Positions 16,259-24,206 of a DNA stretch of 64,000 bases are shown here, in pieces. The DNA is from Halobacillus sp. A5 (GTDB lineage: Bacteria; Bacillota; Bacilli; Bacillales; Halobacillaceae), in NCBI RefSeq assembly GCF_024189315.1, contig NZ_JAIZEO010000003.1, positions 496,001-560,000 of the forward strand. The letters run 5' to 3'. The notes under the pieces are model-generated. The model saw nothing but the letters and a program-made list of their open reading frames with translations, did not search any database and had not been told where the DNA came from. Each line of letters opens with the position of its first letter. Within the stretch, counting starts at the first letter, position 1. A program made the translations under genes and the position numbers.

Positions 16259-17360
16259 ATGGATATGGCAGACATTCGCCATCAGTTAGATAATACAGCT
16301 AAGCGGTTAGCGGACTTCAGGGGGTCTCTTTGACGTCGATCAAAAGAAGACTCGAATTGCTGAATTGGAAGAAGAAATGACCGAACCCGGCTTCTGGGAT
16401 AATCAGGATACCGCTCAAAAAGTAATTAATGAAGTAAACGGTCTGAAAGGTCTCGTCCACACGTTGGAGCAGCATGAGGAAAACCATGAAAACATGGAAG
16501 TTTCCTATGAACTTGTGAAAGAGGAAGATGATGAAGATCTTCGTGAGGAATTAGAAGAGGAAGTGACTAAGCTTGTAGAAGACTTAGACAACTTCGAATT
16601 AAACATTTTGTTAAGCGAGCCCTATGACAAAAATAACGCCATCCTGGAGCTGCACCCAGGTGCAGGGGGAACTGAATCACAGGATTGGGCCAGTATGCTG
16701 CTTCGTATGTATACCCGGTGGGCAGAGAAGAAAGGATTCTCAGTACAAACGATGGATTATCTTCCGGGGGAAGAAGCGGGAGTGAAAAGTGTAACACTTC
16801 TAATTAAAGGCCATAACGCGTACGGGTATTTAAAAGCAGAAAAAGGTGTACACCGGCTCGTAAGAATTTCTCCTTTTGATTCCTCGGGACGCCGTCATAC
16901 CTCTTTTGTTTCATGTGAAGTGATGCCCGAATTTAACGATGAAGTAGAAATCGATGTAAAAACGGAAGACTTGAAGATTGATACGTATCGTTCAAGTGGA
17001 GCGGGTGGTCAGCACGTAAACACGACCGATTCAGCTGTACGTATTACTCACGTGCCTACTAACACTGTAGTAACCTGCCAATCTGAACGTTCACAATTGA
17101 AAAACCGTGATCAGGCGATGAAAATGCTGAAATCGAAGCTTTATCAGCTCGAGATTGAGCGTCAGCAGGCAGAACTCGATGAAATACGCGGGGAACAAAA
17201 GGAAATTGGCTGGGGAAGCCAGATTCGCTCTTATGTATTCCATCCTTATTCCATGGTTAAAGATCATCGGACCAATGTGGAAAATGGAAATACCCAGGCT
17301 GTGATGGACGGCGGGCTTGACAAATTTATTAATGCTTACCTGCGTTCCCAGATGGATTGA
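16259..17360 (+). CDS. prfB: Peptide chain release factor 2, with programmed +1 frameshift
   Basis: RF2 ends translation at UGA and UAA. The gene is split: 24 codons from ATG at 16259 end at an in-frame TGA (16331-16333), and reading continues in the +1 frame from GAC at 16332, giving 366 residues. The protein has the RF2 anticodon-like region [13 protein letters not shown] and the catalytic GGQ at residues 249-251 ([19 protein letters not shown]). Low RF2 favours frameshifting and so restores its own level. AGGAG precedes the ATG. An unspliced annotation would wrongly begin near 16365. Confidence 0.97.
16319..16334 (+). promoter_or_regulatory. RF2 autoregulatory frameshift site
   Basis: AGGGGGTCTCTTTGAC: an internal Shine-Dalgarno (AGGGGG), three bases, the slippery CTT codon, then TGA followed by C. 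The spacing is the same as in the known Escherichia coli and Bacillus RF2 sites. Confidence 0.97.
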
Positions 17361-17368
17361 CCAAACGG

Positions 17369-17400
17369 GCTCCCTCTATACTTTAGAGAGGAGCTTTTTT
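17369..17400 (+). terminator. Terminator of prfB
   Basis: GCTCCCTCT pairs with AGAGAGGAGC around a short loop, with one bulge, followed by TTTTTT. Confidence 0.8.
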
Positions 17401-17457
17401 GGGCTCTTCGCTTGTAAGCGTGAAGAAAGCGCCAAAGAAGGGAAAATAGGTGACTTT

Positions 17458-18357
17458 ATGGATATTAGACACCTCAAATATTTTATAGAAGTTTCGAATT
17501 TTAAAAGCTTTACCCGGGCAGCCGATCATTTATTTGTAACCCAGCCCACTATTAGTAAAATGATCAAGAATCTAGAAGCTGAGCTTGGGGTGGAACTTTT
17601 TGAACGTTCCAGGAAACAGCTCGTATTAACGGATGCAGGACGGGTGATTTTAGATCAGGCTCAGACGATTGATAAAGCCTTTAACAACCTGCAGATGGAA
17701 CTCGATGATTTACTGGGATTGCAAAGAGGCCACATCCGGATCGGTCTTCCGCCAATTATGGATGCCGATCATTTTATCAAAATCCTTGGGGAATTTCACC
17801 AACTTTACCCTAATATTACCTTTCAGCTTCTAGAAAACGGAGCGAAAAAAATCGAGGAAGATATATTACAGGAGAATCTGGATGTTGGAATTACAGTGCT
17901 GCCAACAGAAGAGGAAGAATTCCACTATTTTTCGTTTATGAATGAAGAACTTGGTGTCGTTGTACCGCCCACACATCCTCTGGCTGCCAGAAAGCAAATT
18001 AAACTTGAAGAATTAACGGAGGAGCAGCTGATTCTCTTTAACAAGGACTTTGCATTAAATGATCGGATTACAGGCGCGTGTAAGGAAGCGGGGTTCCAGC
18101 CGAAGGTAGTGGCTGAAAGCTCTCAATGGGATTTTATAGGGAAAATGATTGCATCAAATCTCGGAATTTCGATTTTACCCTACAGTGTTTCTAAACTCTT
18201 AAAAGAAGATGTGCAAACGGTTAAAGTAGTTAAGCCGATCATCGAATGGGACCTGGCGGTGATCTGGCGTAAAAACCATTACTTATCTTATGCCACAAAG
18301 GAATGGCTTACATTTGTTCAAGATCGGTTAACTATAGGAAAGGCTGGTCCAAAATAA
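17458..18357 (+). CDS. LysR-family transcriptional regulator (CidR/CzcR-like)
   Basis: A 299-residue regulator. The N-terminal winged helix-turn-helix (MDIRHLKYFIEVSNFKSFTRAADHLFVTQPTISKMIKNLE) is followed by a periplasmic-binding-like effector domain starting near GHIRIGLPP. The wording resembles B. subtilis CidR (YwbI), which controls holin-like cidAB genes, but no such genes lie nearby, so the target is unknown. The ATG at 17458 is chosen because it gives the exact family N-terminus; the ribosome site AGGTGA is modest. It probably has its own promoter after the prfB terminator. Confidence 0.85.
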   Translation: MDIRHLKYFIEVSNFKSFTRAADHLFVTQPTISKMIKNLEAELGVELFERSRKQLVLTDAGRVILDQAQTIDKAFNNLQMELDDLLGLQRGHIRIGLPPIMDADHFIKILGEFHQLYPNITFQLLENGAKKIEEDILQENLDVGITVLPTEEEEFHYFSFMNEELGVVVPPTHPLAARKQIKLEELTEEQLILFNKDFALNDRITGACKEAGFQPKVVAESSQWDFIGKMIASNLGISILPYSVSKLLKEDVQTVKVVKPIIEWDLAVIWRKNHYLSYATKEWLTFVQDRLTIGKAGPK

Positions 18358-18718
18358 TTATCTGTCATCTGAAAAGGCGAATCATGTACAATCATTTAAA
18401 AATGAATACTATGAAGAGTAGTCAACGCAGCAGGGCTCATGGAGACGTGCCTGCAGTAAGTAAACGAAGCGGTGACTGCTGAATACAGAAAGACCCGATC
18501 AATTCAAGAAATTGTTCGGGTCTTTCTTGTTTTAATAACATTTAATTCAGCCTCTTATTTATTACTGTTTTATCAAATCTATGCTTAATTAGAATGGGTG
18601 AAAGCATTTGCATAGATGTTGTCTATGCTGATCATGATGAATAACTATTTCACTTCTCCGGAAATCACTTTTACACTTGAATTAGAAATTCATTATAGAA
18701 ACGGAAAGGAAAAATGAT
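18358..18718. other. Intergenic region between the LysR gene and the thioesterase gene
   Basis: No gene is seen. It holds a G/C-richer segment (18423-18483) with nested complementary words (CAGCAG with CTGCTG, GCAGG with CCTGC, GCAGT with ACTGC), then a terminator at 18490-18532. A perfect 7-bp inverted repeat, GCATAGA-TGTTG-TCTATGC, lies at 18610-18628, about 90 nt before the thioesterase gene, and could be an operator. Confidence 0.5.
18490..18532 (+). terminator. Terminator downstream of the LysR gene or of an intergenic RNA
   Basis: AAGACCCGA (18490-18498) pairs with TCGGGTCTT (18516-18524), with further pairing of the loop flanks, followed by TCTTGTTTT. Confidence 0.8.
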
Positions 18719-19279
18719 ATGACTATGGTCAAAAGTCCAAAAGAGAGTTTGATTGTTAATACAGATCAAGTGATGATCAATGATTTAAACAATTACAACA
18801 CCCTGTTTGGCGGGGTTTTAATGAAAAAACTAGATAACAATGCTACTCTATCTGCCCGGCGTCACGCGCGTGTGAAAGAATGTGTGACCGCCTCCACGGA
18901 TTCCATTGATTTTTTATACCCGATTACTCAATCCGATTCAGTATGCGTGGAGTCATTTGTTTCTTATACAGGAGATAAATCGATGGAGATTTTTTGTAAG
19001 GTTATTGCAGAAGATATGATTTCCGGGGAACGTCGTATGGCAGCAACAGCTTTTCTTACATTTGTTGCTTTGGATGATCGTAAAAAGCCGGTTAAAGTTC
19101 CAGAAGTTCTGCCTGAAACTGAGGAAGAAAAGTTCCTTTATGAATCAGGAAAAGAACGTGCAGAGACTCGCCGAATTCGGAGAAAGCACAGTAAAGAATT
19201 AACGAAGATGATTGAATTAGAAAAACCATGGGAAAAAGGAGAGATGGAGCATGACTGTTATGTTAGCGGGGTTAAATGA
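18719..19279 (+). CDS. Acyl-CoA thioesterase, hotdog fold (YkhA-like)
   Basis: A 186-residue single-hotdog acyl-CoA hydrolase. Typical elements are NTLFGGVLMKKLDNNATLSARRHAR (acyl-CoA binding helix), TASTDSIDFLYPI and VESFVSYTGDKSMEIFCKVIAED. These cytosolic hexameric enzymes split acyl-CoA to free acid and CoA; the chain-length preference cannot be read. GGAAAGGA precedes the ATG. The 3' end overlaps the next gene by 29 bases, which suggests a two-gene operon. Confidence 0.88.
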   Translation: MTMVKSPKESLIVNTDQVMINDLNNYNTLFGGVLMKKLDNNATLSARRHARVKECVTASTDSIDFLYPITQSDSVCVESFVSYTGDKSMEIFCKVIAEDMISGERRMAATAFLTFVALDDRKKPVKVPEVLPETEEEKFLYESGKERAETRRIRRKHSKELTKMIELEKPWEKGEMEHDCYVSGVK

Positions 19280-19625
19280 TATATACCGTGCTAAAGAAGA
19301 CTTGGAGGAAATAAAGCTGCAGTACGCAGGGCTTTACGAACAATTGCACCATGTGGTCAGCTTAACGAGGCAGCTGCAGATCAAGTATGGGTATATGGGG
19401 TCATTATTAAGAGATGAAGATCTCCCGGGGTATCAACCGCAGTTTGTAAGGGAATCGATACTCACTCTTTATCAGAGAGAGGTACAAAAGTTAAAAGATC
19501 TTTCCGAGTTTAAGGAATTGCAGGTGTTAATGAAAAAGCACAGCAAAGTAGGCGATTCCAAGTTGTTTCTATTAATTCTTGGGGCAAAACCTGAGCTGCT
19601 TCAAGGTTCTACGATTATTAAATAG
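19251..19625 (+). CDS. Conserved-looking hypothetical protein, 124 residues
   Basis: The start ATG at 19251 has AAAGGAGA upstream and lies inside the end of the thioesterase gene. The product (MTVMLAGLNDIYRAKEDLEEIKLQY...) is mostly helical and basic-acidic mixed, with no signal peptide, membrane segment or recognised motif. A strong terminator follows directly, so it is the last gene of the pair. Function unknown; its coupling to a thioesterase could hint at lipid metabolism but nothing in the sequence shows this. Confidence 0.65.
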   Translation: MTVMLAGLNDIYRAKEDLEEIKLQYAGLYEQLHHVVSLTRQLQIKYGYMGSLLRDEDLPGYQPQFVRESILTLYQREVQKLKDLSEFKELQVLMKKHSKVGDSKLFLLILGAKPELLQGSTIIK

Positions 19626-19630
19626 GTCAG

Positions 19631-19666
19631 AAAAGCAGCACCTTTAATTTAAGGTGCTGCTTTTTC
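19631..19666 (+). terminator. Terminator after the thioesterase operon
   Basis: AAAAGCAGCACCTT pairs perfectly with AAGGTGCTGCTTTT and is followed by further T residues. Confidence 0.92.
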
Positions 19667-19743
19667 ACTTGCAGCCCCTTTCTATCTATCCCATTGCAAT
19701 TCTGCTATTCTTAAGGAAACCACAAAAAAGTGAGGCGATTTTA

Positions 19744-20622
19744 ATGTCGGTTAAAAAAGCGATCATTCCTGCAGCGGGATTAGGGACACGTTTTCTTCCC
19801 GCTACGAAAGCGATGCCCAAAGAAATGCTTCCAATCGTAGATAAACCCACGATCCAATACATAGTGGAGGAAGCGATAGCTTCAGGTATTGAGGATATTA
19901 TTATTGTTACCGGGAAAGGTAAACGGGCGATCGAAGACCACTTTGACCATTCCTTTGAATTAGAAGATAACCTATATAAAAAGGAGAAATTTGATCTTCT
20001 GGAAAAAGTAAAGCAGCCAGGGTCGGTTGATATTCATTATATTCGTCAAAAAGAGCCTAGAGGATTAGGTCATGCCGTCTGGTGTGCTCGTAAATTCATC
20101 GGTGATGAGCCTTTTGCAGTTCTTTTGGGAGATGACATCGTTGAAGCTGAAACGCCGTGTCTTAAACAACTTATTAAGCAGCATGAGGAAACAAACGCGT
20201 CAATTATCGGTGTGAAACAGGTCCCTGAAGATGAAACATCCCGTTACGGGATAATTTCTCCGATTGATCAAAAAGGACGTCGTTATCAGGTGGACCATTT
20301 TGTTGAAAAGCCAAAGCAGGGAGAAGCTCCATCTAACCTGGCTATTATGGGGAGATATATTCTCACACCGGAAATTATGGAGTTATTAAACAATCAGAGT
20401 GAAGGTGCTGGTGGGGAAATTCAGTTAACGGACGCGATTGAGCGGCTGAACCAATCTCAATCAGTTTATGGTTATGAGTTTGAAGGGGACCGTTATGATG
20501 TGGGAGACCAGCTGGGCTTTATTGAAACGACGATATCGATGGCTTTAAAGAGAGAGGACATGCGTGAAGATGTTTTACGTGTGATCCGTTCTATAGTGAA
20601 TGAAGAAACCACTAAGAAGTAG
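19744..20622 (+). CDS. galU: UTP-glucose-1-phosphate uridylyltransferase
   Basis: Makes UDP-glucose from UTP and glucose-1-phosphate for surface glycans, teichoic acid glucosylation and glycolipids. The 292-residue product starts [35 protein letters not shown], the nucleotidyltransferase signature, and has FVEKP and GEIQLTDAI motifs in the second half. The length agrees with GtaB/GalU (about 292). The ATG at 19744 has GTGAGGCGA upstream; the longer frame begins inside the preceding terminator. It is a single gene between two other units. Confidence 0.95.
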   Translation: MSVKKAIIPAAGLGTRFLPATKAMPKEMLPIVDKPTIQYIVEEAIASGIEDIIIVTGKGKRAIEDHFDHSFELEDNLYKKEKFDLLEKVKQPGSVDIHYIRQKEPRGLGHAVWCARKFIGDEPFAVLLGDDIVEAETPCLKQLIKQHEETNASIIGVKQVPEDETSRYGIISPIDQKGRRYQVDHFVEKPKQGEAPSNLAIMGRYILTPEIMELLNNQSEGAGGEIQLTDAIERLNQSQSVYGYEFEGDRYDVGDQLGFIETTISMALKREDMREDVLRVIRSIVNEETTKK

Positions 20623-20658
20623 TGTTCTTTAGTATATTAATGCGTTATTTAAGTCGCG

Positions 20659-20687
20659 TTTACACGGTTGTCAGGCAGTGTTATACT
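20659..20687 (+). promoter_or_regulatory. Sigma-A promoter of the YitT-family gene
   Basis: TTTACA (20659-20664) and TATACT (20682-20687) are separated by 17 nt, about 38 nt before the ATG at 20725. Confidence 0.7.
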
Positions 20688-20724
20688 CCTATCCGTAGTT
20701 AACCGATGCGGGAGGAATCAACTT

Positions 20725-21597
20725 ATGATGATGGCAAAAAAATATAGAAGAGAACCTATGCCTTCTTATATAAGACACTTGATCGAATATAGTCTTGTAA
20801 TATTGGGGTCTTTTTTTGTAGCTTTAGCTTTTAATGTTTTCTTACTTCCTAACAACATTGCTTCCGGCGGGGTAGCCGGAATTAGTATCATAACGAAAGG
20901 TGTCTTTGGCTGGGAGCCCGGAGTTGTACAGGCTGTACTTAATGTTCCTTTATTTATTACAGGGGTTCTGCTATTGGGAAAGAACTTTGGACTTAAGTCT
21001 TTTGTAGGCACGATAGTGCTTCCACTTTTTGTCCTGCTTACGAATAACTTAGAGCCGGCAACCCCGAACCCATTGCTCGGCGCTATTTTTGGCGGTATGG
21101 GTGTAGGTATAGGCCTCGGTATTGTATTCCGGGGTCGTGCTTCTACGGGAGGTATCGATTTAGCTGCCCAAGTCCTTCATAAGTTTACGCATCTCCCACT
21201 TGGAATCAGCGTGGCCCTTCTTGATGGGATGATCGTTTTAACTTCTGCGCTTATTTTTTCAGTAGAAGAAGGACTATACGCATTAATTGGACTGTTTGTA
21301 ACCAGCCGTACGATTGATTTTGTACAGGTAGGGTTGAATACTTCGAAAAATGTGATGATCATAACGGAAGATGTCGAAGAGGTAAGAGCTGCGATTTTAA
21401 ATGAAATTGATCGTGGAGTTACTGTGCTCAATGGGTCTGGAGGTTATACAGAACGAGAGCGGCGTATCATTATGTGTGTTGTTCAGCAGAACGAATTCAT
21501 TAAATTGACACAATCCGTAAAAACTATTGATCCCGGCGCGTTTGTCGTAGCCATGAACGCTACAGAGGTACTTGGAGAGGGTTTTAAAACAACTTAG
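20725..21597 (+). CDS. yvjA: YitT-family membrane protein (YvjA-like)
   Basis: A 290-residue protein with five or six membrane segments followed by a cytosolic DUF2179 domain (NVMIITEDVEEVRAAILNEIDRGVTVLNGSGGYTERERRIIMCVV). Characteristic membrane words are LLPNNIASGGVAGISII and GRASTGGIDLAAQVL. B. subtilis YvjA lies in the same place between prfB and cccB. Transport or sensing roles have been suggested for the family but none is established. The ATG at 20725 follows GGGAGGAA with ideal spacing; the frame is open further upstream through the promoter. Confidence 0.85.
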   Translation: MMMAKKYRREPMPSYIRHLIEYSLVILGSFFVALAFNVFLLPNNIASGGVAGISIITKGVFGWEPGVVQAVLNVPLFITGVLLLGKNFGLKSFVGTIVLPLFVLLTNNLEPATPNPLLGAIFGGMGVGIGLGIVFRGRASTGGIDLAAQVLHKFTHLPLGISVALLDGMIVLTSALIFSVEEGLYALIGLFVTSRTIDFVQVGLNTSKNVMIITEDVEEVRAAILNEIDRGVTVLNGSGGYTERERRIIMCVVQQNEFIKLTQSVKTIDPGAFVVAMNATEVLGEGFKTT

Positions 21598-21651
21598 GTG
21601 GGTTATAATAGTCTATATCATAAAAAATTCCATTGATTTGAGGGATGTAAA

Positions 21652-22011
21652 ATGAAGAAATTTTTATGGGCCATGCTGATCAGCTTTGTATTTATCCTGG
21701 GCGCCTGCGGTGGCAGCGGAGATGAAGAAGGCGGAGACGACAGCGGAGAAACCGAAGAGTCTTCTGAAGAACAAGGTGATTCTGATGGAGATGTAGAAGC
21801 TGCTGAGCAAGTCTATGAACAAAGTTGTGCAACCTGTCATGGAGGAGACATGGAAGGGAATGTAGGTCCTGCCCTTAACGAAATCGGATCTAAATATTCC
21901 GCCGAAGAGATTCAGGAAATTATCCATAATGGAAAAGGCTCTATGCAGGCACAAAATGTAGAAGACCAGGATGCCGAAGTTGTAGCAGAGTGGCTGGCTT
22001 CAATGGAATAA
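21652..22011 (+). CDS. cccB: Cytochrome c-551, membrane-anchored lipoprotein
   Basis: A small electron carrier of the aerobic chain, 119 residues. The signal peptide ends in the lipobox LGAC with Cys19, so the protein is lipid-anchored outside the membrane. An acidic linker (24-50) follows. The haem site is CATCH at residues 59-63, and the sixth ligand is probably Met in the GSMQA segment. Position (after YvjA, before ftsE) matches B. subtilis cccB. A strong terminator follows. Confidence 0.93.
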   Translation: MKKFLWAMLISFVFILGACGGSGDEEGGDDSGETEESSEEQGDSDGDVEAAEQVYEQSCATCHGGDMEGNVGPALNEIGSKYSAEEIQEIIHNGKGSMQAQNVEDQDAEVVAEWLASME

Positions 22012-22029
22012 TTTAATAATTTGTTATAG

Positions 22030-22057
22030 CCTGACAGCAATTGCTGTCAGGTTTTTT
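22030..22057 (+). terminator. Terminator of cccB
   Basis: The perfect palindrome CCTGACAGCAA/TTGCTGTCAGG is followed by TTTTTT. Confidence 0.95.
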
Positions 22058-22609
22058 ATGGTGAGTTTTATTAAATCTATGGTATCTAAATTAGAAAAGG
22101 CAAAATTACTTGGAAACGCTTGGTTCTATTATTTAATATGTGGAAATAGGGACCACCTGCTAACGAGCCTGATGTCTACTAGTGGCTGCTAAATTAGAAG
22201 GAATTACCTTGCTTGTACAATTCAAGCAGGGTCTGACACGATTTATCTTTAGAAAAGTTAGAGGTCTTTTTTACTATTTTTTAAAAGATATATTAATAAA
22301 ATGTTGTTTTTTTATAGTATTTAACCCTTTAATAATTGAAGTTTTCCAAAGAGATAAATGAAGAGTTCCAGGTTGATATATCGCCATTTAGAAACTTTGA
22401 GCAGGATTCATAACCAAGAAGGAGTATTGAGAATTTTGTCGAATATTATCTATAAGTTAAAGAGTTTGAAACAAAAATGTAATAATTTTTTGTCTTAAAA
22501 ACTCGAATCAAGATGTTATAATATACGAGGACTTGAGACGAAAGACTAATAGAATGCTTATTTTAGCAACATAGAACAACAACAACAAAGGAGTTAAGGT
22601 GATCACTTT
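22058..22609. other. Long intergenic region between cccB and ftsE
   Basis: A 550-base AT-rich stretch without a convincing gene. The first part (22110-22272) holds a possible promoter, nested inverted repeats and a T run, listed separately as a candidate small RNA. The last part holds a perfect TATAAT at 22517-22522 with a weak TTAAAA -35 box 16 nt upstream, the likely ftsE promoter. Nothing was recognised between 22273 and 22500. Confidence 0.6.
22144..22272 (+). ncRNA. Candidate structured small RNA upstream of ftsE
   Basis: A possible promoter (TTGGAA at 22110, 16 nt, TTTAAT at 22132) is followed by long-range complementarity: GACC...CTAAC (22151-22164) with GTTAGAGGTC (22257-22266), directly followed by six T. 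Inside are AGCC (22166) with GGCT (22184), and a 9-bp hairpin CCTTGCTTG / CAAGCAGGG at 22207-22231. No known RNA family was recognised. The layout of promoter, fold and T run suggests an independent transcript, but the outer stem is long-range and interrupted. This is inference only. Confidence 0.35.
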
Positions 22610-23296
22610 ATGATAGAGATGAAGGGTGTCTATAAGACTTACCCAAACGGTGTCACTGCGTTAAACGGAATCGATGTACATATTGATCAAGGTGAATTTG
22701 TATATGTAGTAGGTCCTAGTGGCGCTGGTAAGTCAACGTTCACGAAGCTTATGTTTAGGGAAGAGAGAGCAACAAAAGGGTCGGTAAATGTAAATGATTA
22801 TAATTTGTCGACCATTAAAGAACGGCATGTACCTTACATGCGCCGAAATGTAGGGGTAGTCTATCAAGACTTTCGTTTGCTGCCGAGATTGACAGTCTAT
22901 GAAAACGTCGCATTTGCTTTAGAGGTTATTGAAGAATCTCCAAACCAAATACGGCGTCGTGTTATGGATGTGCTGGACCAAGTGCGTTTAAAAAACAAGG
23001 CACGTTTTATTCCTGATGAACTTTCTGGTGGAGAACAGCAAAGGGTTTCTATCGCACGTGCTATCGTTAACCGCCCCCAGCTGTTAATTGCGGATGAGCC
23101 TACGGGTAACCTTGATCCAGATACATCTTGGGAGATTATGCACATCCTTGAAGAGATTAACGCAAAAGGGACGACAGTTTTAATGGCTACCCACAGTCAG
23201 GAGATTGTAAACACGATTCGCAGAAGAGTTATTGCTATAGAAGACGGGCAGATCGTACGCGATGAAGCACGGGGGGAATATGGCTATGAAATTTAG
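22610..23296 (+). CDS. ftsE: Cell division ABC ATPase FtsE
   Basis: FtsE is the cytosolic ATPase of the FtsEX complex, which transmits a signal to a peptidoglycan hydrolase outside the cell. The 228-residue product has Walker A GPSGAGKS (35-42), signature LSGGEQQRVSIARAI and Walker B LLIADEPTGNLDP. GGAGTTAAGGTG lies upstream. The gene overlaps ftsX and is followed by an M23 hydrolase gene. In B. subtilis FtsEX controls the hydrolase CwlO during elongation and the start of sporulation. Confidence 0.96.
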   Translation: MIEMKGVYKTYPNGVTALNGIDVHIDQGEFVYVVGPSGAGKSTFTKLMFREERATKGSVNVNDYNLSTIKERHVPYMRRNVGVVYQDFRLLPRLTVYENVAFALEVIEESPNQIRRRVMDVLDQVRLKNKARFIPDELSGGEQQRVSIARAIVNRPQLLIADEPTGNLDPDTSWEIMHILEEINAKGTTVLMATHSQEIVNTIRRRVIAIEDGQIVRDEARGEYGYEI

Positions 23297-24179
23297 AACC
23301 CTCGGCAGACATACGCGTGAAGGTGGAAAAAGTGTATGGCGTAATGGCTGGATGACGATTTCAGCGGTAGGTGCTGTTACAACTACATTATTACTCGTTG
23401 GAGTTTTCCTCGCTCTAATGCTGAACTTAAATGAAGTCGCCAGCAATATAGAAGACGACGTTGAAGTAAAAGTTTTAGTAGACCGGACTGCAGATGAAGA
23501 AGACGTTTCCGCTCTGGAGAGTGAATTAGAATCCATTCCTGAAGTTGGGAATTTAGATTATTCTTCTAAAGAAGATGAGTTAAATGAATTAGTTGACAGC
23601 TTAGGAGATCAAGGGAAAGCCTTTGAATTATTCGAACAGAGCAATCCGCTTAATGATGCCTTTATTATCGAGCCGGATAACCCTGTTGAAGCATTAGCTA
23701 TAGCAGATGAAGCTGAGTCATTAGATAGAGTAGAAGAAGTAGATTTTGGAGAAGAAATTGTACAGCGTTTGTTTCAATTTAACGAGTATGCAAGATATAT
23801 AGGGCTCGGTTTAATTGTTGGTCTGGTATTTACAGCGATCTTTTTAATTTCGAACACAATTAAAATTACAATTATTGCCCGTAAAAAGGAAATTGGAATT
23901 ATGAAACTGGTTGGGGCCACCAACTCTTTCATCCGCTGGCCATTCTTTATTGAGGGATTACTGCTGGGAGTGCTTGGATCCATCATTCCAATTGCAGCGG
24001 TACTGAGCGGTTATTACTACTTGTACTATAACCTGCAGGATCGGATTCAATTCGACTTTATTGAATTGCTGCCGTTTAATCCTTTTGCGTTCCAGCTGGC
24101 TGGATTAATTTTAGCAATTGGAGCATTTATCGGCGTTTGGGGAAGCGTCATGAGTGTACGTAAATTCTTGAAAGTATAA
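23286..24179 (+). CDS. ftsX: Cell division membrane protein FtsX
   Basis: Permease-like partner of FtsE with four membrane segments and a large extracellular loop, 297 residues. The start MKFRTLGRHTREGGKSVWRNGWMTISAVGAVT matches the family. The first membrane segment is near residues 22-45; the loop (about 48-160) is the part that contacts the hydrolase. The C-terminal FtsX domain includes the family word KKEIGIMKLVGATNSFIRWPF. The ATG at 23286 is preferred because GGGGGGAA is 7 nt upstream; an ATG at 23280 lies too close to that site. Confidence 0.94.
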   Translation: MKFRTLGRHTREGGKSVWRNGWMTISAVGAVTTTLLLVGVFLALMLNLNEVASNIEDDVEVKVLVDRTADEEDVSALESELESIPEVGNLDYSSKEDELNELVDSLGDQGKAFELFEQSNPLNDAFIIEPDNPVEALAIADEAESLDRVEEVDFGEEIVQRLFQFNEYARYIGLGLIVGLVFTAIFLISNTIKITIIARKKEIGIMKLVGATNSFIRWPFFIEGLLLGVLGSIIPIAAVLSGYYYLYYNLQDRIQFDFIELLPFNPFAFQLAGLILAIGAFIGVWGSVMSVRKFLKV

Positions 24180-24206
24180 CTGAATATAGGGGAGGAACTG
24201 GAACAG

